A stretch of DNA of 64,000 nt from the NCBI RefSeq assembly GCF_913777995.1, contig NZ_CAJYVE010000028.1, positions 24,733 to 88,732 of the forward strand, in the 5' to 3' direction. Below are positions 43,623-50,450 of this stretch, one piece after another (position 1 is the first letter of the stretch; every line of letters begins with the position of its first letter). The notes below the pieces were generated by a model. The model had not been told where the DNA came from. It was given only the letters and a program-made list of their open reading frames with translations, and ran no database searches. The position numbers and the translations under genes are program-made. This stretch comes from an uncultured Pseudomonas sp. (GTDB lineage Bacteria; Pseudomonadota; Gammaproteobacteria; Pseudomonadales; Pseudomonadaceae).

Positions 43623-44123
43623 TCATGGAAGCGGAGACATCGTGATTTCAACGCAACTCAGTTTGCCGTGAATTTGCCCGTCTACGTTCTTCTCTATTAA
43701 CTGTAGACCCGGCGTGACCACCTGGCCTGCGCTGTATTGATCCAGCGCATCGAGTGGCATGACCTCAGTCATGCTCGTTGGATTCTTGATGGTTCTGAGC
43801 TTGAACCTGAAGTTCCCTCCGCCCTCGCATTTGCCATTGTCATCAAACCAAACGATTGCCGCTGATTCGGCGTTGTTTATCTTGAATCCGTAAGCTTCAT
43901 CGTTGGTGCAGCCATCATCCCCATCTGGAAAATTGGTCACGGTTCGCTCGAATGGAATACTGCAGTTGACCGGCCAATCGCCGTTATCTTTTCTCTTGTC
44001 ATAAATGACAAGGTTTCCCTGCGCGACAGGCTTTTGCGGTGGCGGCTCGCTCGCGGTTGCTGACCCTACTACCAGTACCAGCACGACGGCGAGTTTTCCG
44101 AATTTCAGATTGCAGATCGACAT
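43623..44123 (-). CDS. Orphan secreted protein of unknown function
   Basis: A 166-residue protein with a signal peptide (FGKLAVVLVLVVGSATA, about 8-24) and a mature part with four Cys, acidic loops (NFPDGDDGCTNDEAYG) and alternating beta-like strands. It resembles no family I know. The DNA is clearly lower in GC than its neighbours and uses rarer codons (for example ATA, AAT, TTA), a sign of horizontal origin. GGAGGAGCTGAT precedes the ATG at 44123. The flanking 100-150 bp are also AT-richer. It could be a periplasmic binding or inhibitor protein, but nothing proves it. Confidence 0.65.
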   Translation of the reverse strand: MSICNLKFGKLAVVLVLVVGSATASEPPPQKPVAQGNLVIYDKRKDNGDWPVNCSIPFERTVTNFPDGDDGCTNDEAYGFKINNAESAAIVWFDDNGKCEGGGNFRFKLRTIKNPTSMTEVMPLDALDQYSAGQVVTPGLQLIEKNVDGQIHGKLSCVEITMSPLP

Positions 44124-44264
44124 ATCAGCTCCTCCATGAGCCGGCGATCGGGGGCGGCCCGTTCAATTGGAAGTTAGGCGGCCACTGCCTTGGTTGCAAC
44201 TGGCATTACTGTTAGTGGGTGCCGGCCGATATGTTTGTCGATATTTTCAGCGGTACAAGCCTGG

Positions 44265-44285
44265 CTAGGCACTAGGCACTAGGCA
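44265..44285. repeat. Three tandem copies of a 7-bp repeat at a stop codon
   Basis: CTAGGCA occurs three times in a row (44265-44285). Read on minus, the repeat encodes the last residues of the ATP-grasp protein and supplies its stop codon (TAG at 44274-44272). Because 7 is not a multiple of 3, copy-number change would shift the frame just before the stop. Confidence 0.8.
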
Positions 44286-45252
44286 CGTGCCCAAACAGCT
44301 CCTGCACGAACCGCACACGCTGCTCCGGCGTCTCGCGCTCGTCATTCAGGGCGAGTTTCTCCAGGTGGGCCTCCACCGCCTGGGTGCGCAGGGTCAGGCC
44401 GCAGTCGTTGGCGATCTGGATGTTCAGGCCGGGGCGCGCGTTGAGTTCGAGAATCAAGGGGCCTTTTTCCTGGTCCAGCACCATGTCCACACCGATGTAG
44501 CCCAGGCCGCACAGCTCATGGCACTCGGCGGCCAGCTTCATGAAACCGTCCCAGTAGGGCAGTTGCACGCCGTCGACGGCATTGGCAGTGTCCGGGTGCT
44601 TGCTGATGATGCGGTTGAGCCAGGTGCCCTTGAGGGTGATGCCGGTGGCCAGGTCGACGCCCACGCCGATGGCGCCCTGGTGCAGGTTGGCCTTGCCGCC
44701 AGACTGACGGGTCGGCAGGCGCAGCATGGCCATGATGGGGTAACCCATCAGTACGATGATGCGGATGTCCGGTACGCCTTCGTAACTGATGCTCTTGAAG
44801 ATCGCATCGGGGATCACCCGGTACTCGATCAGTGCGCGGTCACGGTGGCCACCCAGCGAATACAGGCCGGTGAGGATGCTGGAAATCTGGTGCTCGATTT
44901 CCGAACGGCTGACCAGCCTTCCGGAGACGCTGCGGAAGCTGTCTTCGAAGCGGTCGGCGATGACCATGATGCCGTCGCCGCCGGCGCCCTGGGCCGGCTT
45001 GATGACGAAGTCGTCATGACCACCGATGATCTCGTCCAGGCGGTCGATTTCCTTCTCCGTGGAAATCACCCCATACATCTGCGGCACGTGGATACCAGCC
45101 GCCAGGGCGCGCTCCTTGGTGAGGATCTTGTCGTCCACCACCGGGTACAGGCTGCGCTTGTTGTACTTGAGCACGAAGTCGGCGTTACGCCGGTTGATGC
45201 CCATGATGCCCCGCGCTTCCAGGGCCTTCCAGGTCTTCCACCAGCCGATCAT
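44272..45252 (-). CDS. RimK-like ATP-grasp alpha-L-glutamate ligase homologue
   Basis: A 326-residue ATP-grasp ligase. Visible elements are NADFVLKYNKRSLYPVVDDK, DDFVIKPAQGAGGDGIMVI (ATP-lid Lys and Gly loop), HQGAIGVGVDLATG, then YIGVDMVLD and LILELNARPGLNIQIAN (Mg-binding Glu and Asn). Such enzymes join an amino acid to a carboxylate through an acyl-phosphate. RimK proper adds Glu to ribosomal protein S6, but this one sits in a different operon with a 7TM protein and a protease. The ATG at 45252 overlaps the upstream stop by 4 bp, so it is coupled. The substrate is unknown. Confidence 0.85.
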   Translation of the reverse strand: MIGWWKTWKALEARGIMGINRRNADFVLKYNKRSLYPVVDDKILTKERALAAGIHVPQMYGVISTEKEIDRLDEIIGGHDDFVIKPAQGAGGDGIMVIADRFEDSFRSVSGRLVSRSEIEHQISSILTGLYSLGGHRDRALIEYRVIPDAIFKSISYEGVPDIRIIVLMGYPIMAMLRLPTRQSGGKANLHQGAIGVGVDLATGITLKGTWLNRIISKHPDTANAVDGVQLPYWDGFMKLAAECHELCGLGYIGVDMVLDQEKGPLILELNARPGLNIQIANDCGLTLRTQAVEAHLEKLALNDERETPEQRVRFVQELFGHVPSA

Positions 45253-46787
45253 TGCGGCTCGTCCTGTTTGAGGAAGGCGCGGAAACGCACCAGCTCGGTC
45301 AGGCGATAGCCACGGTAGCGGCCCATCGCGAGCATGAAGCCGACCAGCACCAGCAGGATGGCCGGGAAGGTGAACACGAAATAGGTCAGTTCCTTCACGG
45401 TCATGATCAGGTAGGCCAGCGACGCCGCGAACAGCGTGCCGATGGCGACCTTCATGGCGTGGCTGGCGCCGCGCTCTTCCCAGGTGATGGACAGGCGCTC
45501 GATGGTCATGGTCAGGATCACCATCGGGAACAGCGACACCGACAGGCCGCGCTCCAGGCCCAGCTTGTGGCTGAACAGGCTGATGGCGGCGATCAGCACC
45601 ACCACGAAGGTCAGCACCACCGACAGGCGCGGCAGCATCTGCAGCTTGAGGTGTTCCAGGTATGAACGCAGCGACAGGCCCAGGGCCGTGATGAAGGTGA
45701 ACAGCAGAATGCCGAAGTCCAGCTGGGTCTCGCGGAACGCCAGGGCGATCAGCACCGGGGTGAAGGTGCCCAGGGTCTGCAGGCCGATGAGGTTGCGCAG
45801 CACCAGGATCACCAGCACGCCGATGGGGATCATCACCATGACCATGAAGCTTTGCTGGGTCTGCAGTGGCAGGCCATACAGCGAGTAGGAGAGGAAGTCG
45901 GCGTCGGTGTTCTCGTCGGTGAGCTGTGCCAGGCGGATGGCGTTCATCTCGCTGTTGCTCAGGGTGAAGGTCACCAAGGGTTTGCGTGCGCCGTCGATGC
46001 TCACCAGCGGCTCGTCGCCGGTCCACCACAGCAGGCGGTCGGCGGGCAGGCCGGACTCACCGGTCTCGGGGTTGAAGTACAGCCATTCCTTGCCATTGAA
46101 ACTGCGCAGCCACAGTTCCGGTGTCTGCGGCGTGCCCGCCTCCAGGCGGATGGTGTGGACCTTTTCCATCGGCACGTGGGCAATGGACAGCAGCAGGTCG
46201 GTGACCTGCGCCTTGCGCGCCACCGACGGATCGCCCCCGAGCAGCAGCTTGGCGTTGTCGTCCTTGGGGTTGTTGACCCGCTTGATGGCCTCGCTGACGA
46301 AGGTCTCGACGTCGGCCGAGTGTTGGCGGATCGGTGCCAGCAGCGCCTCGGCAGCGACTTTCTCGGCACCTTCCACCGGCAGGCTGTCGCGGAACACCGG
46401 ACCCTTGGGCTTAGGTTTGTCGGCGCTGTAGCGCTTGGTCAGCACCAGGCGGTAGTAGAGGGTCTGGTTGCCCGTGGCCCGGCGTGAAGACCAGGTGGCT
46501 TTGCGGTTGCCGTCGACCCGGTTGACGCTGACCCCATAGTTGTTGGCGATGAAGCTCTCATTGAGGCTGATGTAGTCCTGCGCCAGGGGCGGCACGAACA
46601 TCTGTACCTTGACCGATTCCTTGGGGTTGGCGACGAATTCGATCTTGGCATCGATGTTCCACAGGTCGTCGGTTTCGTCTTCGGTCATCGGGATGCCGAG
46701 TACCAGTACCTGATACGCCGTGATCGCCAGGCCCAGGGTGACCAGGACACCGATCAGGACTTTCAGGTGAAGGGTAAGAGCGCGCAT
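45249..46787 (-). CDS. Inactive-transglutaminase / 7TM membrane protein
   Basis: A 512-residue protein. TM1 (about 9-31) is followed by a periplasmic domain of roughly 215 residues with transglutaminase-like blocks (ATWSSRRATGNQTLYYRL, LRSFNGKEWLYFNPETGE) but no Cys-His-Asp triad. About seven helices (from residue 310 on) follow, including MVMVMIPIGVLVILVLRNLIG. This is the family described as inactive transglutaminase fused to 7TM, encoded with RimK-like ligases and retropepsin-like proteases. It is the middle gene of that trio. A transport or sensing role is inferred from topology only. Confidence 0.85.
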   Translation of the reverse strand: MRALTLHLKVLIGVLVTLGLAITAYQVLVLGIPMTEDETDDLWNIDAKIEFVANPKESVKVQMFVPPLAQDYISLNESFIANNYGVSVNRVDGNRKATWSSRRATGNQTLYYRLVLTKRYSADKPKPKGPVFRDSLPVEGAEKVAAEALLAPIRQHSADVETFVSEAIKRVNNPKDDNAKLLLGGDPSVARKAQVTDLLLSIAHVPMEKVHTIRLEAGTPQTPELWLRSFNGKEWLYFNPETGESGLPADRLLWWTGDEPLVSIDGARKPLVTFTLSNSEMNAIRLAQLTDENTDADFLSYSLYGLPLQTQQSFMVMVMIPIGVLVILVLRNLIGLQTLGTFTPVLIALAFRETQLDFGILLFTFITALGLSLRSYLEHLKLQMLPRLSVVLTFVVVLIAAISLFSHKLGLERGLSVSLFPMVILTMTIERLSITWEERGASHAMKVAIGTLFAASLAYLIMTVKELTYFVFTFPAILLVLVGFMLAMGRYRGYRLTELVRFRAFLKQDEPQ

Positions 46788-46791
46788 GGGA

Positions 46792-47322
46792 TTACTCTGC
46801 GTTTTGAGCGATTTTGGCCGAGCAGGCAGGCTTGCCGGCGGCGTATTTCAGACTGGGGTCGACCATCGCGTTGAAGCGCTTGAGGGCGTCTGCACCAATC
46901 AGGAGCGGAAATTGGAAAGCGCTGCGGTCGGTCAAGTTCACTTCCAGGCGCAGTAATTCTTCGCCGAGGCAGACATCCAGGTCGATGACCGGACGCGCGC
47001 TGTACTGCTGCTTGGCATTGGCTCCCAGGTCGTCAGCGCGGCGCTTGATCTGGCCGACGCGCAGCAGCGGACGCTCGATGGGGTGACCATGGGCCTTGTC
47101 GATGGCCAGGTAGAAACGCACCCAGCGCTGCCCGTTACGGGTGAAGTACTCGATGTCGCGGGCACTGAGCGAGGCCGTATGGGCGCCGGTGTCGAGCTTG
47201 GCGGGAACTTCGAGGTCGATCTCGGGCAGGCGCACATATTCATGGAGGCCATAGACCGATCGGTCGTCGGCCCAGGCGGACAGGGAGAGCAACAGAGCGA
47301 ACAGCGGTGTGAAACGAGTCAT
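46792..47322 (-). CDS. Retropepsin-like aspartyl protease (DUF785/RimB-like), secreted
   Basis: A 176-residue protein with a signal peptide (PLFALLLSLSAWA, about 5-17). A retropepsin fold follows, with the catalytic DTGA motif in PAKLDTGAHTASLSA (Asp44). LLIGADALKRFNAMVDPSLKY gives the second flap-side element. Databases call the family ATP-dependent zinc protease, but the motif is that of a single-domain aspartic protease. Iyer and colleagues (2009) noted the family in operons with ATP-grasp peptide ligases. It is the first gene of the trio, 4 bp before the 7TM gene. The ATG at 47322 gives the signal peptide. Confidence 0.83.
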   Translation of the reverse strand: MTRFTPLFALLLSLSAWADDRSVYGLHEYVRLPEIDLEVPAKLDTGAHTASLSARDIEYFTRNGQRWVRFYLAIDKAHGHPIERPLLRVGQIKRRADDLGANAKQQYSARPVIDLDVCLGEELLRLEVNLTDRSAFQFPLLIGADALKRFNAMVDPSLKYAAGKPACSAKIAQNAE

Positions 47323-47484
47323 TGGATCCTGGCAAGCAACGAAAGGTGACAGCCTCAGACCCGCAGAGGGCCCTTGGGTTCGCCGGTCAACTGAAAAGGG
47401 GGTGAAAAAACCGGCGCATTCTAGCATGCGTGCCGACTGTCGTCAGGCGCCCATCGTGCAGATTGCAATGTCGCGCTTATTGAA

Positions 47485-47500
47485 AGATTGTCGACAATCT
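47485..47500. promoter_or_regulatory. Operator 1 of the prp operon, 16-bp perfect palindrome
   Basis: AGATTGTCGACAATCT is perfectly symmetric. Its core ATTGTCGACAAT has the form of GntR/FCD-family operators. It lies 11 bp upstream of the -35 element of the predicted promoter, in front of the GntR gene. Confidence 0.7.
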
Positions 47501-47511
47501 GTTCGCGATCT

Positions 47512-47540
47512 TTGACGATATGATCTTCAGGGGCTAGATT
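47512..47540 (+). promoter_or_regulatory. Predicted sigma-70 promoter of the prp operon
   Basis: TTGACG (-35, five of six matches) at 47512-47517 and TAGATT (-10, four of six) at 47535-47540 are separated by exactly 17 bp. Transcription would start near 47547, about 26 bp before the GntR start codon. Confidence 0.6.
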
Positions 47541-47560
47541 AACGCTATTCAACGATAAAG

Positions 47561-47572
47561 GGTGTCGACAAT
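47561..47572. promoter_or_regulatory. Operator 2 of the prp operon, next to the start codon
   Basis: GGTGTCGACAAT matches the core of operator 1 (ATTGTCGACAAT) at 10 of 12 positions and directly abuts the ATG at 47573. The two centres are 74 bp apart, about seven helical turns, which would allow looping across the promoter. Confidence 0.6.
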
Positions 47573-48280
47573 ATGCTGGAAGTGCTGGAGTCATCCGTGC
47601 CTGCCATGCAGGATGCCGAAACACTTGCGGAGAACGTTTTCCGGCGTATCCAGGCGGCCATCGTCAAGGGTGAGATTGCGCCGGGCAGCAAGATTTCCGA
47701 GCCTGAACTGGCGCGCACCTACGGCATCAGCCGTGGCCCGTTACGCGAAGCCATCCACCGCCTCGAAGGCCAGCGCCTGGTGGTGCGCATTCCCCATGTC
47801 GGCGCCCGGGTGGTGTCCCTTGACCCGGCGCAGATGATCGAGCTCTATGAAATTCGCGAATCGCTGGAAGGCCTGGCCTGTCGCCTGGCGGCCGAGCGCA
47901 TGAGTCAGGCGCAGATCGACGAGTTACGTCAGGTGCTCGACACCCATGAGCGTGACGAAGCCTTTCAGGCTGGGGTGGGTTACTACCAGCAGGAGGGCGA
48001 TTTCGACTTCCATTACCGGATCATCCAGGGCAGTGGCAACCAGGCCCTGTATCGCATGTTGTGTGGTGAGCTTTACCAGCTGGTGCGCATGTACCGCATC
48101 CAGTTTTCCACCACCCCCAATCGCCCGCGCCAGGCTTTCGCCGAACACCACCGGATCCTGGACGCCATCGCCGACCGCGATGGCGAGCTGGCCGAACTTC
48201 TGATGCGCCGCCATATCGGCGCGTCCCGACGCAACATCGAGCGCCATTACCAGGCGGCTCCAGAACGAGGTGAAGCATGA
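47573..48280 (+). CDS. GntR/FCD-family regulator of the methylcitrate operon
   Basis: A 235-residue GntR regulator. The winged helix is [20 protein letters not shown] then [13 protein letters not shown] (about 35-70). A C-terminal FCD all-helical domain has the metal/ligand residues [13 protein letters not shown] (His), [18 protein letters not shown] (His) and RRHIGAS (His). It is the first gene of the prp operon and overlaps prpB by 4 bp, so it is most likely the repressor released by a methylcitrate-cycle metabolite. Pseudomonads use such a GntR protein where enterobacteria use the sigma-54 activator PrpR. Confidence 0.88.
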   Translation: MLEVLESSVPAMQDAETLAENVFRRIQAAIVKGEIAPGSKISEPELARTYGISRGPLREAIHRLEGQRLVVRIPHVGARVVSLDPAQMIELYEIRESLEGLACRLAAERMSQAQIDELRQVLDTHERDEAFQAGVGYYQQEGDFDFHYRIIQGSGNQALYRMLCGELYQLVRMYRIQFSTTPNRPRQAFAEHHRILDAIADRDGELAELLMRRHIGASRRNIERHYQAAPERGEA

Positions 48281-49170
48281 GTCAAGTCCCTTCAACGCCC
48301 GGCCAACGCCTGCGCGACGCCGTGGCCAGCGAGCGTCCGCTGCAAGTGGTCGGCACCATCAATGCCAACCATGCGCTGCTGGCCCAGCGCGCGGGTTTCA
48401 AGGCCATCTACCTGTCCGGTGGCGGTGTCGCCGCCGGCTCCCTGGGGTTGCCGGACCTGGGTATTTCCGGCCTGGACGACGTGCTCACCGATGTGCGGCG
48501 CATCACCGATGTCTGCGACCTGCCGCTGCTGGTGGATGCCGACACCGGATTCGGCTCGTCGGCGTTCAACGTGGCGCGTACCGTGCGTTCGATGATCAAG
48601 GCCGGTGCGGCGGGTATCCATATCGAAGATCAGGTGGGCGCCAAGCGCTGCGGCCATCGGCCGAACAAGGAGATCGTCTCGCGGCAGGAAATGGTCGACC
48701 GCATCAAAGCCGCTGCCGACGCGCGCACCGACCCGGCATTCGTGATCATGGCGCGTACCGACGCCCTGGCGGTCGAGGGGCTGGACTCGGCGCTGGAGCG
48801 CGCCGCCGCCTGCATCGAGGCCGGCGCCGACATGGTCTTCCCGGAGGCGATCACCGAGCTGGGCATGTATCAGCAGTTCGCCAGCCGCGTGGGCGTGCCG
48901 ATCCTGGCCAACATCACCGAGTTCGGTGCCACGCCACTGTTCAGCGTCGATGAGCTGCGTGAGGTGGGTGTCGGCCTGGTGCTGTATCCCTTGTCGGCGT
49001 TCCGCGCCATGAACAAGGCGGCGGAAAACGTGTTCAACGCGATTCGCCGCGACGGTACGCAGAAGAACGTCATCGACACCATGCAGACACGCATGGAGCT
49101 GTACGACGCCATCGACTATCACCGCTTCGAACAGAAGCTCGATGAGCTGTTCGCGCAAAAGAAACCGTAG
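48277..49170 (+). CDS. prpB: PrpB, 2-methylisocitrate lyase
   Basis: A 297-residue member of the isocitrate lyase superfamily that cleaves 2-methylisocitrate to pyruvate and succinate, the last step of propionate breakdown. The signature is [15 protein letters not shown] with catalytic Cys125. [16 protein letters not shown] and the metal-binding DADTGFG segment fit, as do [15 protein letters not shown] and [14 protein letters not shown]. The length fits PrpB rather than the longer isocitrate lyase AceA. It is translationally coupled to the GntR gene. Confidence 0.96.
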   Translation: MSQVPSTPGQRLRDAVASERPLQVVGTINANHALLAQRAGFKAIYLSGGGVAAGSLGLPDLGISGLDDVLTDVRRITDVCDLPLLVDADTGFGSSAFNVARTVRSMIKAGAAGIHIEDQVGAKRCGHRPNKEIVSRQEMVDRIKAAADARTDPAFVIMARTDALAVEGLDSALERAAACIEAGADMVFPEAITELGMYQQFASRVGVPILANITEFGATPLFSVDELREVGVGLVLYPLSAFRAMNKAAENVFNAIRRDGTQKNVIDTMQTRMELYDAIDYHRFEQKLDELFAQKKP

Positions 49171-49248
49171 GCGAAGGCCAGATCTGCCTTAATGGGCGAG
49201 TGCCTGTTCGCTCGGGCGTACAAACAAGACAGACAAATGGAGAACGTC

Positions 49249-50376
49249 ATGGCTGAAGCAAAAGTATTGAGTGGTGCCGGCCTGCGTGGCCAGGTGGCCG
49301 GCCAGACAGCACTGTCCACCGTCGGCCAGGCCGGCGCCGGGCTGACCTATCGCGGTTACGACGTACGTGACCTGGCCGCCGGTGCCAGTTTCGAAGAGGT
49401 CGCCTACCTGCTGCTGTACGGCGAGCTGCCGACCCAGGCGCAGCTGGACGGCTACCTGCAGCGCCTGCACGGTCTGCGCGATCTGCCCCAGGCGCTCAAG
49501 GACGTGCTGGAGCGCATCCCTGCCGCCACCCATCCGATGGATGTGATGCGCACCGGCGCGTCGATGCTCGGCACCCTGGAGCCGGAGCACAGCTTCGACC
49601 AGCAGCGTGACGCCACCGACCGCCTGCTGGCCGCTTTTCCGGCGATCATGTGCTACTGGTACCGCTTCAGCCACGATGGCCAGCGTATCGACTGCAGGAC
49701 CGACGAGCCGGATCTGGCCAGCCACTTCCTGCACCTGCTGCTGGACAAGCGCCCCAGCGAACTGCACCGCAAAGTGATGAACGTGTCGCTGATTCTCTAC
49801 GCCGAGCATGAGTTCAACGCCTCCACCTTCACCGCAAGGGTGTGCGCCTCGACGCTGTCGGACCTGTTCTCCTGCATCACGGCGGCGATCGGCAGTCTGC
49901 GTGGCCCGCTGCACGGCGGCGCCAACGAGGCGGCGATGGAGATGATCCAGCGCTTCGGCTCGGCCGAAGAGGCGCGCCAGGGCACTTTGGACATGCTGGC
50001 GCGCAAAGAGAAGATCATGGGCTTCGGGCATGCCATCTACCGTGATTCCGACCCGCGCAACGAGGTCATCAAGGAGTGGGCGCGGCAGTTGGCCCGGGAA
50101 GTGGGCGATACCGTGCTGTTCCCGGTGTCCGAGGCCATCGACAAGGTGATGTGGGACGAGAAGAAGCTGTTCCCCAACGCCGATTTCTACCACGCCTCGG
50201 CGTACCACTTCATGGGCATTCCCACGCCGCTGTTCACGCCGATCTTCGTCTGTTCGCGGGTCACCGGCTGGGCTGCGCATGTGTTCGAGCAGCGTGCCAA
50301 CAACCGCATCATCCGCCCCAGCGCCGAGTACATCGGGGTGGAGCAGCGTGCCTTCGTGCCCATCGCCCAGCGCTGA
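49249..50376 (+). CDS. prpC: PrpC, 2-methylcitrate synthase
   Basis: A 375-residue citrate-synthase-fold enzyme that condenses propionyl-CoA with oxaloacetate. Catalytic His residues are in LRGPLHGGANEAAMEM and GFGHAIYRDSDPRNEVIK, and a conserved Asp lies in the C-terminal half (FPNADFYHASAYHFMGIP). Its short length and DLAAGASFEEVAYLLLYGELP start are typical of PrpC, whereas GltA is longer. The ATG at 49249 has GGAG seven bases upstream and gives MAEAKVLSGAGL, so the in-frame 49192 was rejected. Confidence 0.95.
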   Translation: MAEAKVLSGAGLRGQVAGQTALSTVGQAGAGLTYRGYDVRDLAAGASFEEVAYLLLYGELPTQAQLDGYLQRLHGLRDLPQALKDVLERIPAATHPMDVMRTGASMLGTLEPEHSFDQQRDATDRLLAAFPAIMCYWYRFSHDGQRIDCRTDEPDLASHFLHLLLDKRPSELHRKVMNVSLILYAEHEFNASTFTARVCASTLSDLFSCITAAIGSLRGPLHGGANEAAMEMIQRFGSAEEARQGTLDMLARKEKIMGFGHAIYRDSDPRNEVIKEWARQLAREVGDTVLFPVSEAIDKVMWDEKKLFPNADFYHASAYHFMGIPTPLFTPIFVCSRVTGWAAHVFEQRANNRIIRPSAEYIGVEQRAFVPIAQR

Positions 50377-50450
50377 GTGCCGTCGGGGCAGGGAGGCCGA
50401 CCATGAGCCTCCCGCCTTTTCAACGATTACCGTGACCGAGTCCGTCGACC

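Noticed and set aside
45253-46029. Long minus-strand extension of the ATP-grasp gene
   Set aside because: It is a shadow frame of the 7TM gene, rich in Arg, Pro and His. The ATP-grasp start is the coupled ATG at 45252.
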